From Argentina anserina (taxonomy: Eukaryota > Streptophyta > Magnoliopsida > Rosales > Rosaceae), in assembly GCF_933775445.1 (NCBI RefSeq), contig NC_065873.1, positions 16,616,001 through 16,680,000 of the forward strand: a stretch of 64,000 nt of DNA. The letters are read 5' to 3'. Under the pieces are notes generated by a model. That model worked only from the letters and a program-made list of their open reading frames with translations, did not search any database and was not told the DNA's origin. Position numbers and translations under genes: made by a program. The stretch's first letter is position 1, and each line of letters begins with the position of its first letter. Shown one piece after another: positions 36,629 through 48,121 of this stretch.

Positions 36629-37809
36629 GATTGTTAGTCCATGTTCCCTCTACAACAAGATATTTAGTTTGCTTGCCCCATAGAAGGTATCTAAGTCTAG
36701 AGGTGAACAGAAGATCAACACAGCTGCTGCTTTCGGAGAGTTTTTCAGACAATGTCTTGATAGTTTTGATCATATGGAAGGACACGAGTTTTTTCCATAT
36801 GTTCTTGTTACTAGTAAATATCTAAAAGTGAATTGGCGGGAAATTTGCATTTGCAGGTTTTATGAATGGAAAAAAGATGGTTCTAAGAAACAGCCTTACT
36901 ATGTCCATTTTAACGATGGTCGGCCTCTTCTGTTTGCTGCTCTTTTGATTCGTGGGAGAAATCTGAAGGTAGTGTATGTACAAACATACTGTTATAAAAC
37001 CGTCTTCCTAAAACCACAATTGTTAGAATGTTATAAAACATTCTGTATTTCATTGAATCAACTTGAGCTGAAAAGTGTTGGTCACTAGATATGGATCGGA
37101 GTATAATGTTCTTTACATATAGGTACTAATTTATATACTAAATGTTGGACTGCAGGTGTGAAACTTTATACCTTCACAATCATCACTGCTTCTTCATCTT
37201 CAGCTTTGGGTTGGCTCCATGGTGAGTCCTGCTCATTCTTTTCATATATGTTTATGTTTCATACACTTCTGTCTCTGGATGGATACAGCTTTAGACTAAG
37301 CATTACGTGCTCAGTGTGTATTTTTTGTGTGAGGTTACTACTTACTAGCAGTGATACTAGCAGAGTACCAGTACATTTTCCGTTTTTAATCGTTTGACTT
37401 ACTATATGTTTAATCCTTGTTTAGTGTGAAATGTGGTTCTTTCCTCCATTGATCTATACCCTAACATTTTTGTTGATCTTTTTCCTTTATAGACATGATG
37501 CCAGTAGTTTTGGGTGACAAGGAATCCGTTGATACATGGCTAGATGGTTCTTCGCCTTCCGATTTTGATAAATTATTCAAACCATATGAAGGGACTGATC
37601 TGGTAAGTTGTTCTTAAACTTCCACATGGAGAAATATAAACTATTATTTCTTGGATCCTAAATTTTTTGATCACCAGGTATGGTACCCAGTAACACCAGC
37701 AATGGGTAAGGTGTCTTTTGATGGGCCAGAGTGCAGCAATGAGGTTATTGTGTATTCCTTTACACCTGATGCATATCATAATTATCATTTGCTAATAGGA
37801 AGGTTTTAG
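35164..37809 (+). pseudogene. HMCES/YedK-type SRAP-domain gene with a frameshift
   Basis: Seven exons: 35164-35258, 35355-35517, 35605-35690, 36857-36968, 37156-37221, 37493-37602 and 37678-37809. SRAP proteins shield abasic sites in single-stranded DNA by a covalent link through Cys2. The catalytic Cys (MCGRARCTLRADD), Asn in FNARSES, Glu in GFYEWKKDG and His in WLHD are all present. However, codon 36945-36946 has lost one base: the frame must change between AAL and DSWEKSEG for the remainder (KLYTFTIITASSSSALGWLH, VVLGDKESVDTWLDG, VWYPVTPAMGKVSF) to be read. As written, translation stops in exon 5 (tga just after gtg at its start). Two usually conserved positions also differ (GLILSFTK for GLIPSFTK; HDMMP for HDRMP), and the C-terminus after PECSNE is short and unlike the family. 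Decay is the likely explanation; a sequencing error could explain only the frameshift. Confidence 0.75.
36199..36601. mobile_element. Foldback MITE inserted in a TA repeat
   Basis: This is a 403-bp inverted repeat within intron 3 of the SRAP gene. It starts gtctctatccagagtgaagc and ends with the complement gcttcactctggataaagac. The arms continue inward (tgccaaaattggaac, tttgaccgaaaa, atattgaatcgctta, atgatcttgaata). Perfect (TA)n tracts of about 25-30 bp flank both sides, so the target duplication is TA, as for Tc1/mariner-type MITEs, although the TA runs hide its exact extent. A half copy lies at 38016-38209. Confidence 0.8.
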
Positions 37810-38208
37810 ACTTTTAGGTGAATTACGCAATAATTTTGACCTGTATCCCCTAGTCAGAGTATAATGAGAAGTTTTGACTTGTAGGAGTTGTAGCTTTGAA
37901 TGTCAGGAATGATTTTTCACCTATGCATTTCCTTAAGTTGGTTCTCCTTTAGCAAGTTTCCATGGACAAGATAAAGTTATAAAGATGGTTTTGCCAAGAA
38001 TATAAAGTTATAAAGTTAATTCATTCATTGATTTAATCTAATTTCAATACATTAACGATGTCCGAATTAGATGAATTTTTGTATAGATGATCTTGAATAA
38101 CATACCTAAATATTGAATAGCTTATGTTGAAAAAATTTGACCGAAAAGTGTGCCAAAATTGGAACTTCACTCTGAAATTTCAGAGTGAAGCTTCACTCTG
38201 GATAGAGA

Positions 38209-38250
<42 letters not shown>

Positions 38251-40341
38251 AGATATCCAGGTTCTGAACCCAAATAATATTAAGATGCTCTCCTTGAGAA
38301 CTTTTTTAAAAGGGAGATTGTGCTGTACCATTCCCTGTTAAAGTTGTTAAAGACTGGCTTTTGATACCTTTCCGCTTACATGATGAATAATAAGCCACAA
38401 AGCCTGATGTATGAATCTAGATTGATTGCTGCAGGTGAAACAATTTAATTCCCAGATTGAAAAAATTTAATGTGCACTCATGTTATCAGAACAAGTGATT
38501 TTCCACATTGAAATTCTTGAATCACCAATGTGCATAAAAATTCTGTCATGTCAACAATAGGGTTGCTGCAGCACCCATACATATTATAGAGTTGAAATGA
38601 AAACAAGCCAAAAGAAGTTGCAGTTGGCAATTAACACATGGGAAATATCTGTGGACGTAAGATTGGCAAAGACCAGTTATAAGCTTCTGACCACTTTCCA
38701 TTAGGGACCATCTCCATAATGATCTTCCTTACCATCCGAATAGGACCAGCCATTGCCCCCCATTGTAGCACTGGACGTGAGCCTAGGCAGAACCGCCGCC
38801 GCTTATTCCCGAGCCATAATGTGCTACCCCTCCGCCTTCTAATCCGCCTCCGTGGCCGGCACCACCCAATCAACATTGTGGAGTCTGACAAAATAGATAT
38901 GGTGATAGAACCTCTCCGCAACATTGCCACTCGTAGTTTTATTAAGTTTTGCAAAGTGGTTTGTGATGTTCATTACAAAGCTATTTCTTATATAGTGTGA
39001 TTAAAGATGAAAATTTATTGTTAGTGATGATAATCATAATGGGATCAATCATTACAATCATGGTTTTTAAAGGCCTGATGCTGGAGTGGAATAAAGTGAT
39101 GCCTAAGGATGAGCTTTTGTAATTTTCTTTTTTGATGGGGTTGTGGTAGTCATGATCAAAACAGAACTTTATGATGCAAAGACAATCAGTTCAAATTTGA
39201 GCTTTCAGGATAGATCTAGTAGTTACCAAAGACATAAAGCTCTGAGTATCCTTGATTAGCTCGAAGTTAAACATAATCACTCACTCTTATTGCTTTGTGA
39301 AACTCTCTCTCTTTCTCTTGATATAAACTCTGTTTCCATATTCACTAAAGTCAGCAATACCGACACTTGATTAACCAGCACTGGTGTGAAATATTTATCT
39401 GGAGAAAAGGCAGAACAAAAACTATATGCTTATGGAATTAGGAACTCTGATAATTGCCCATGGGAAATGATATATCAGAACAAGTGGGTAGTATTATTCC
39501 ATTAGTTTCGAGTTGGCATGCGGCCCCTGATCAGTGATCACCAAACTATAGATAAACTACTAAGATGAGTGCATAAATTCAACTACTTTTCAGATTCACT
39601 ACCTTCATTCTTCAATAATCAATATAGACTATTCATTACTGAAGTACCAAAGCTACAGAAACAACTAACAAATTACCACATAAAGCCCCATCCGATGAAT
39701 CACACCAGAAGGAGGTGTTCAATTTATCCTCAGAACTTTGACAAAAAACAGATGGGAGTGTTCAGTTTCCAAGATACATTTTCCGTTTGGCATGGCTTGC
39801 CTGGCAAGCAAACCAGCTGCAGCAATGAACTCCTTTTTTCTTCTATGTGAGTATGCTAATCATCTATTTTCTTTGCTGAGAGGGTAAATATCCTACACAT
39901 TCTTTGGGAAGAAATTAAGGCACAGCAGGCAAATCTCCATTAAAAAAAATCTTGAAAATCATGAATCTTTCGTAGCTTCAAACCTCCTTCAGCATCCATA
40001 CAGAATTCAAGTATGAGAAGTAGATATGACCAAAATCTAATGATCTCTAACGATAACAATGGTCACTGCCATCACAGTTGATCTTGATTGTGCTTGGGGA
40101 ATGCCAAACATCCCATTTCAGAATTGATATCAGCTTGAGGGAAACCTGTATATGGAACCACTAAGAAACTGCCAAAAAAACAGCTGTATAATGGAGCAAC
40201 AGCTGCTCCAATACCGTGCAATTTACCAACAGGTTAAAAGACGGATGCTCATAGACAACTATCGCTGTTGCACATACAATGGCGATGTTTTACATACTGC
40301 ACATCAAATTTTGCCATTTCTAACAATAAGCATGCCAGCAA
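37810..40341. other. Intergenic region with half MITE
   Basis: Apart from the half MITE at 38016-38209 and its (TA)n tract (38212-38246), I see no supported gene. A GC-richer patch at about 38740-38890 gives glycine-rich reading on the minus strand but has stops and no family match. The right end should hold the 3' UTR of the disrupted F-box gene. Confidence 0.45.
38016..38209. mobile_element. Half copy of the TA-flanked foldback MITE
   Basis: It matches one arm of the 36199-36601 element from the centre outward. It ends cagagtgaagcttcactctggatagagac and is then followed by a long (TA)n tract. The other arm is missing, so it is a truncated relic. Confidence 0.8.
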
Positions 40342-40518
40342 CTAGTTAAATTTCCAGGTTCTGATGTAGTCCCTATCGTGAGCGGTGATAATTTTCTTCA
40401 TCCCCACTGCCAAGTAGGTGATCGGAGGTGAAGGAATGCCGACAATGTCAGCATCTGGTGCAGTCCTTTTTCCTCTTAGTCTCTGAATTACCATGTTTCG
40501 GTAACAACCACCCGTTAT
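40342..40518 (-). pseudogene. Displaced 3' coding end of the F-box/WD40 gene
   Basis: Read on the minus strand from 40518, this continues the F-box/WD40 frame that breaks off at 48122. Counting the 5-bp gttat duplication once, the codon for Thr (ac + g) is restored and about 58 further codons follow, ending at TAG in 40342-40344. The peptide has CYRNMVIQRLRGKRTAPDAD, then ITYLAVGMKKIITAHD and the terminal TWKFN. This matches the end of the At3g52030-type F-box/WD40 proteins (a final WD-like blade with GMKK..TAH and WKFN). It is cut off from its gene by the 7.6-kb retrotransposon at 40519-48121. Confidence 0.88.
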
Positions 40519-42976
40519 TGTAATAACCCGATTTTTCGGGACGATTTATTAGATTATATTCTAAAGTTATAAGTTTGTGAAAAAATTATAAATCATGTTT
40601 GTTCCGATTTGTGACGTCGGAAGTCGAAAACGGAAACGTTATCGGAACGTTTATTAGAAAAATGTTACGTTTCCGCGACATGAGTATCGACTTTTATTTC
40701 ATCGCTCGTTTGCAAAAACTTCCTTCACGAAAGTTGTAGAGCTCGTCGATACGAGTTCGTGGACATGTCACGCGTTCGAATCGGACGTCGGACGTGAAAG
40801 TTATTAACGTCGGAAGTTAGTTTCCGATTTTGGAAACTAGTATAAAAATGACTTTTTTTATTAGGGTTTCCAGAGATGGAAACCCCTCTCTCTCTCCTCT
40901 CACCCGCCTCCCTCAGCTCTCTCTCCCCCGATTCGCTCTCTCTCCCTCTCTCAAAAACCCAGCTTCGGCGATCTCATCCTCCGATCGTCCGTGTCGCAAA
41001 CCGCCGGCCTAAGAAGCTTCGCGCGACCCTCCGCAGCCGACCCCGAGCTCGACACGCCGTCCCACGCCGCGCCGGAGCTCCACCAGCAACCCCAAGATTC
41101 GGTAGAAATCGTCTCCTTCCTAGGCGCATCTCCGGCGACTCCCTGGTGGTTCTAGAGCTTCGTTGAGGTAAGGGTTTTACTTGATTGATGGATTGGTGTG
41201 GTTGTTTGTCATTTTGGTGAGGTTTTGGTGGTGGATTGGAGGAGGAGGAGCGGAGGCGGAGGGGGGAGAGATACCATCGCCTTAGGCGGCGCGTGAAGGG
41301 CAGTGGAGTGGCCTAGAGATGGCGTGAGGCCGTGGGGAGGAAGAGGAGGAGGAGAGGAAGGTTTTGGGGGCGGCGGTGGCGTGCTACGCGCCGGCCTTAG
41401 GCTCGGCGCGTGTGCCCCACGCCGGCCTTAGGCTCGGCGCGTGTGCCCCACGCACTGCCACAGTGAGTGGTGCGTGAGCGCCACGCGCGGCCTGCCGGAG
41501 GTGGCGCGTGGGGTCACTTGAAATACGTACAGAAATATGTAAACCGTATGTAAACAGTATGTATACGTACGTGGATACGTAATTGATGTATATTTATACA
41601 TAAATACGTGAATAGTAAATATGTGAATAGTAACTCCGAGAACAGTAATTTCGTAAAACCAGAAATTGCTGAACAGTAACTTATTATTACTGTTTCGGTA
41701 TTTAAGGTTTACGAAACGATTCTAAATTCTTTTCTTATCTTTTCAAGGTGATCGATAAATCAAGGAAATGAATTACCTTCGGAAATTGTGGAATTACGCT
41801 CGAGTTGATAAGGTGAGTAAAATCTCACATATTTACGAATCTACCCTTGTGGAGATTCAAGATTTTGCAGAGTTTTAAAGATTGAAATACGACATGTATA
41901 TGATATAGTGGAATATATATATATTTGTATAAATGGTAAATAAGTACATATATATAGTTTGCTATATTATATATTGTTATGATTTCATTGTGAATATGTC
42001 ATTTTGATGACGAGAATTATATATTGAGCATGTCGAGTTAATTTGTACAATATGAGGTGATGATTATTGTATGTGGTTTTAACATGGAGTTTGTTAAAAC
42101 GTTTTGTCTTCGGACGAGTTTTATGTCTTCGGACGGTCTTCAGACGTGTTTTGTCTTCGGACGTGTTTTGTCTTCGGACGAGTTTTATGTCTTCGGACGG
42201 TTTTCAGACGTGTTGGCATGTCGGAACCTAGCCTTTGGCCGGGCGAAAGTTACGATACAGTTAGAGCTCTAGTCTCTCTGTCGGAGTACTGCATGTGAGG
42301 TATCAGATGGGTTATCGGCTCATGAGTACTCATATTTTTGGATGTTGGGTAGCAGAAGGTTGCCCAATATCGACAGTGTACTACGTGAGGGGTAACAGAT
42401 GTGTTCCAGCGTTCATTAGTACCCGTATTATAAATGCATTTGGGTAAACAGAGGGGTTGCCCAATTTCTCATGAGGACTTTCATTTTCATATTTTTGGGA
42501 CAACCAGACGGGCTGTCCATTGACTCATGAGTGCATTTATATTTGATGTTTTTGTGGATTTCCGTATATATTGATATGCGAGTTTTATTGTTGTTTTTAC
42601 TCATACGAGCTGTAAATCTTACCGGGTTTGTGTTTACAATCCCGGTGCACCAATTCGATGGTGTAGTGGATAACTCCGCATGTGTGGATTAGCTGGAATT
42701 GACGGACCGCTCAGAGGACTTCAAGTTATTTATTCCAGCTTGTGTGAGGATTTTGTGTGACTATCTTGTAAGGTTGTTGTGAGGAATATACATTTCTATT
42801 TGTTATAATGTCGAATTATAATTTGGTTTGTAATAATCGGTTTGACTGAGTTGTATTTTGAACTCAGAGATGATCCGCTGTAGCATTTAAAATGATTTCG
42901 ATCCATTGAGATTGTTTTAGTGTTTTGCATGACTTCAAAATTTGAGTTTTATGCTTGAAATTTCGGGGTCGTGACA
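40519..42976 (+). repeat. 5' LTR of the Tekay-type element (2,458 bp)
   Basis: It is longer than its 3' partner because it alone contains a GC-rich block of about 640 bp (roughly 40873-41530). In that block lies a direct duplication of a ~34-bp unit (cgccggccttaggctcggcg...) at about 41388-41455. Further in (42104-42215) is a minisatellite of 'tcttcggacg(a/t)gtttt' words. Confidence 0.9.
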
Positions 42977-42978
42977 GT

Positions 42979-42990
42979 TGGTATCAGAGC
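42979..42990 (+). other. Primer-binding site (initiator tRNA-Met)
   Basis: tggtatcagagc lies two bases after the LTR end. It is the standard complement of the 3' end of initiator tRNA-Met used by plant LTR elements. Confidence 0.9.
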
Positions 42991-45979
42991 CTAAGTGTGT
43001 ATTTGGCGATTATCAATATCATCCGGGAGCGATGATCCGACTGCAGCGGGCACCCATCACATGCTCCTCGGTATTGATATGTCGTCGGGTACGCGAGAGT
43101 GTTAGGAGCCATACCTTACGGTTTGGTCCTCTAGGGAGTATTGTGATAATACTTTGATGATTCACATTCTTCTGAAATTTCATGTTGGACCTCTTTATTC
43201 AGATTCGAGACTTCACCTGTAGTGACTAAGTGTTTCAAAGTGATGAATTTAGAAAAGGGCCGTGGACAGAGCCGAGGATGGGTGAGAGGTCGCAGCCGAG
43301 GTAGGGTTGCAGGCCGAGTCCGCTATGTGGAGAACCTTTACGAGGAGCTGCTCCACGGGCAGAACAGGATGACCCTGCTGCTGCCGTTAGAGACGACATT
43401 CGTGTGCTAAAAGTTGATTAAAGACATTAGTGGTCTGTCAATGCGTTATTTCATGGAAACCTATTTGGTGATGATTTAGTGCTCTAAGATAGAGAAGAGG
43501 ATGATAGCCATTCATTTATTGCTAGTTCGGTAGTGGAGATGTTAGGATTTATTCCTACACCTCTAGGGAACTCTTATGTGTCACTTCGCTTTTGGAATGT
43601 TCCTCGAATGTGAGACAATTTGCAAGGCTTGTCCTATTGTGATTGGAAGAAGAGAGTTCTCTGCTTATTTGATAGTGATTCCGGACCACACCTATGATGT
43701 GATCTTAGAAATTGGTTGGTTGAGGCCGCAGTACGCGGTGAATGATTGTTGTGACATGGTGGGTTCTTTCATAGACCCAGGAAACCAGAGTTTCGTATCT
43801 TTGCCTCGAGTCGGATAATGCCATGAGACCTTGAGTCTTGGCAAATGTGGAGTCTGTGGATCTGGAAGTAGCTATCACAAACATTGGTGTGATATCCGAG
43901 TATAGTGAGACGGTTCAGGAGATACTTAGTTTACCTTCTTGGAGAGTTGTCGATTCTTTATTGACGGTGTAACTGTTATAGCACCTATATCGAAGGCGCC
44001 TTACGGGATTGGGACAAAACGAGTGTAAAGAATTGAAAGCGCAGATAGATGACCTATTAGACCTATGGTTCATCAGACCTAGTGTCTCACTTGAGTTGTG
44101 CCGGTGTTATTCGTGAATAAGAACAGTGGTCTCATGCGGTTGTGTGTGGATTATAGGGAAATGATTAAGGTGACCATCAAGACTATGTATCATTTGCCTA
44201 GGATTGATGACTTGTGTGATATGTCCTTAAAGTGGTAATACAATTATTGAATTGAGATTCACATTTTGTCGTCGTGGCATTCCAACTTGTTTTGGTTCGG
44301 CCATAGACAATTGATGTTACACATTGTTCTTGGCTGAGCAAGAAATCTAAGGTGATGGAGAAATCTCAACATGGCGTCATGAATTAATTATTTTCTAGAT
44401 GAGCATTTAATTGAGAACGCTGATCTTTCAGGATTTAATCATTTTGGTGTTGGGGATTGGAACTTCACAATGCCACATGTCCAAATGAGACGCAATGGCG
44501 GTGAAGTAACTCTATTGAAGGTAAGGTATGAGATGACCTTAGCTTAGTGGTGTTTTAATGAATTTTTCGTGACAAGTACCTTCCAACTGGTAAAGAAATG
44601 GTTGATGACCAAATTTTCTTTTCAAGTACAAGTGGTGTTAGTGTTGGAGACTTAGTGGCTCTTTTCCCTTTATGCATCAGATTGTTTATTGTTGGATAAG
44701 ACGATGTTGATTGAAGTGTTCAACAAGGGATAAATTTGACGATAAAAGGGTAATCAATTATATTGCTGCTTGCAAATAAGTTATTTTGGCCGAATGCGTT
44801 GGCCATGAGGGTTCTTAATGAAAGTAAAGAAACAACTGTTTAAAGTGGTGGTGTAACGATCATTTTGGGTTAGTTTTGAGGAGATGATGGACCCAATATC
44901 GGGTTCTGTTGAAGTAATTACTAAACTTATTAGTACTAAAACGGTGGGGGAAACCAATACTTTAGATGATGCCACTGAGGCATTTGTGTGGGACCGTATG
45001 TCATGCATTTGAGGCATGTATGAACCAGGGGGTAAAGTATATCTCAGTTGTGGTCATGATGGATTTTGCGCTGTAAAGTTCACCTAATTTTCACGTTCCA
45101 CCGTTGGGAGATAAATACCTTCTTTGTCTGACCCGTAAATTGTGGCATACCACTCATGAAGACAACATGCTATAATTAATTTTCGACAGTAAGTTTTGGT
45201 GAGGGTGGTAGGATGCGTGATGCGTCACTCTTGTGGTGGCGGTAGAGGTTCTCTACTGCCTTGTGTGTATATTAGTTGATTCTTTGGTGAACTGTTTGAG
45301 AGTAATTCTTTGTCCAAGGTGGTGTTCTGTGGTGGTTGTGAACTTAATGAGTTAAGACTTCTTTATCGTGTTGCCGATACAAATATGGTACTTGGGTGGG
45401 TATCATGCACGACAACTTTTTATGGTTATAATAAGATGATCATGAACGGAGATTGTTTTGTGGTTTGAAAGGAATGGTAGGTTCATGGTTCTAGCGATGG
45501 GTTGAGGTGAAGTCATAACGGTAATGATGTGGATAAAAGTACGATTTCCTTGAAAACCGATGTGTGTTATGCAAGTAGTAGGCATGTGTTAAACATTGAT
45601 TTTGACTCGTGTTAGATGTCGAGAATTTTTTACCATGCTTAGTGGTGGGGGCAAGCTCATGACGCGAGAATTGTCTGATAACCGCAAGGGAGTGGTGAAT
45701 TAGACAAAGGGGTATGTTGACGTCTCTACCGAGAACATCATTATAGTTTGGTGACTCACATGTGGCTGTTAATGTTAGAACACGTGACAAATTGTCTGTT
45801 TGGAAGAAATTTGAGGCAATGGAGGATATGCTGAGAGCTTATATGCTGGATATTAAAGATAGCTGGGAAGATCATTTGAGGATCGATTGAGTTGCTTACA
45901 ACAACAGTTACCATTCTAGCATTGACATGACACCTTTGAGATTCTTGAGAAGGTGGGAAAACCAGCATATTGACTAGCC

Positions 45980-46264
45980 TTGCCTACTAGCCTGTCGGAC
46001 GTTCACAACGTCTTCTACATTTCCATGTTGAGGAAGTATGAATCTGATGAGTCGCATGTGTTTGATCATAGCACCATTGAGGTGAAGAAAAATGCCACCT
46101 TTGTTATTGAGCCGGTTCGTATTCTGGATAGATCCACAAAGAAGCTTCGTAGGAAAGAAGTATACCTAGTGAAGGTATTGTGGAGCCATCATGATGAGGG
46201 TGATGTATCTTGGGAGCTAGAGTCGGATATGAAGTCAAGATATCCACAATTGTTTGTTGTGTGA
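45980..46264 (+). pseudogene. C-terminal polyprotein remnant (integrase tail/chromodomain-like)
   Basis: An open stretch of 94 codons reads LSDVHNVFYISMLRKYESDE, then IEPVRILDRSTKKLRRKEVY and VLWSHHDEGDVSWELESDMK. This is the C-terminal end of Tekay/Del-type pol polyproteins, where a chromodomain-like fold follows the integrase. The normal upstream pol frame is destroyed by stops and frameshifts, so this is a relic. The TGA at 46262-46264 precedes the polypurine tract. Confidence 0.8.
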
Positions 46265-46304
46265 ACTTGAATTTCGGGACGAAATTCTTTTAAGGGGGGT
46301 AGAA

Positions 46305-47026
46305 TGTAATAACCCGATTTTTCGAGACGATTTATTAGATTATATTATAAAGTTATAAGTCTGTGAAAAAAATTATAAATCGTGTTTGTTCCTCTTTGTG
46401 ACGTCAGAAGTCGAAAACGGAAACGTTATCGGAACGTTTATTAGAAAAACGTTACGTTTCCGCGACGTGAGTACTGACTTTTATTTCGTCGCTCGTTTGC
46501 GAAAACTTCCTTCACGAAAGTTGTAGAGCTCGTCGATACGAGTTCGTGGACATGTCAGGCGTTCGAATCGGACGTCGGACATGAAAGTTATTAACGTCGA
46601 AAGTTAGTTTCCGATTTTGGAAACTATTATAAAAATGACTTTTTTTATTAGGGTTTACAGAAATACATAAACAGTATTATACGTACGTGGATACGTAATT
46701 GATGTGTATTTATACATAAATACATGAATAGTAAATATGTGAATAGTAACTCCGAGAACAGTAATTTCGTAAAACCAGAAATTGCTGAACAATAACTTAT
46801 TATTACTGTTTCGATATTTAAGGTTTACGAAATGATTCTAAATTTTTTTCTTATCTTTTCAAGGTGATCGATAAATCAAGGAAATGAATTACCTTCGGAA
46901 ATTGTGAAATTACGCTCGAGTTGATAAGGTGAGTAAAATCTCACATATTTACGAATCTACCCTTGCGGAGATTCAAGATTTTGCAGTTTTAAAGATTGAA
47001 ATACGACATGTATATGCTATAGTGGA

Positions 47027-47058
<32 letters not shown>

Positions 47059-48121
47059 ATAAATGGTAAATAAGTACATATATATATATATAGTTTGCTA
47101 TATTATATACTGTTATGATTTCATTGTGAATATGTCATTTTGATGACGAGAATTATATATTGAGCATGTCGAGTTAATTTGTACAATATGAGGTGATGAT
47201 TATTGTATGTGGTTTTAACATGGAGTTTGTTAAAACTTTTTGTCTTCGGATGAGTTTTATGTCTTCAGACGTGTTTTGTCTTCGGACGAGTTTTGTCTTC
47301 GGACGAGTTTTGTCTTCGGACGAGTTTTATGTCTTCAGACGTGTTTTGTCTTCGGACGTGTTGGCATGTCGGAACCTACCTTTTGGCCGGGCGAAAGTTA
47401 CGATACAGTTAGAGCTCTAGTCTGTCTACCGGAGTACTGCATGTGAGGTATCAGATGGGTTATCGGCTCATGAGTACTCATATTTTTGGATGTTGGGTAG
47501 CAAAAGGTTGCCCAATATCGGCGGTGTACTACGTGAGGGGTAACATATGTGTACCAACGTTCATTAGTATCCGTATTATAAATGCATTTGGGTAAACAGA
47601 GTTGCCTAATTTCTCATGAGGACTTTCATTTTCATATTTTTGGGACAACCAGATGGGCTGTCCATTGACTCATTAGTGCATTTATATTTGATGTTTTTGT
47701 GGATTTCAGTATATATTGATATGCGAGTTTTATTGTTGTTTTTACTCATACGAGCTGTAAAGCTTACCGGGTTTGTGTTTACAATTCCGGTGCACCAATT
47801 CGATGGTGTAGTGGATAACTCCGCAAGTGTGGATTAGCTGGAATTGACGGACCGCTCAGAGGACTTGAAGTTATTTATTTCAGCTTGTGTGAGGATTTTG
47901 TGTGACTATCTTGTGAGGTTGTTGTGAGGATTATACATTTCCATTTGTTATAATATCGAATTATAATTTGGTTTGTAATAATCGGTTTGACTGAGTTGTA
48001 TTTTAAACTCAGAGATGATCCCCTATGGTATTTAAAATGATTTCGATCCATTGAGATTGTTTTAGTGTTTTTCATGAATTCGAAATTTAAGTTTCATATT
48101 TGAAATTTCGGGATCGTGACA
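46305..48121 (+). repeat. 3' LTR of the Tekay-type element (1,817 bp)
   Basis: Aligns with the 5' LTR from end to end except for the missing ~640-bp block: the sequence passes directly from tttttattagggttt to acagaaatacataaac. About a dozen differences occur in the first ~200 bases, mostly transitions, so the two copies have aged together. It adds a short tail of unrelated codons to the truncated F-box frame. Confidence 0.9.

Larger units (their letters stand above)
40519..48121 (+). mobile_element. Ty3/gypsy (Tekay/Del-type) retrotransposon inserted in a gene
   Basis: 5' LTR 40519-42976, interior 42977-46304, 3' LTR 46305-48121. The LTRs begin TGTAATAACCCG and end GGTCGTGACA or GGATCGTGACA. 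A perfect 5-bp duplication, gttat, flanks the element (40514-40518 and 48122-48126). The primer-binding site tggtatcagagc (42979-42990) fits initiator tRNA-Met, and a polypurine tract (aaggggggtagaa) precedes the 3' LTR. The 3.3-kb interior is shorter than usual and full of stops. The pieces in order are gag/RGRGR-like, protease (about 43576-43818), reverse transcriptase (about 44010-44220), integrase (SWEDHLR, YNNSYHSSI near 45840-45940) and the end region (FYISMLRKYESDESHV...VLWSHHDEGDVSWELE, 45980-46264). It is defective. Confidence 0.92.

Noticed and set aside
40876..41166. 96-codon Ser/Pro/Arg-rich frame in the 5' LTR
   Set aside because: Low-complexity, GC-rich LTR sequence absent from the other LTR; no domain and a poor match to any protein.
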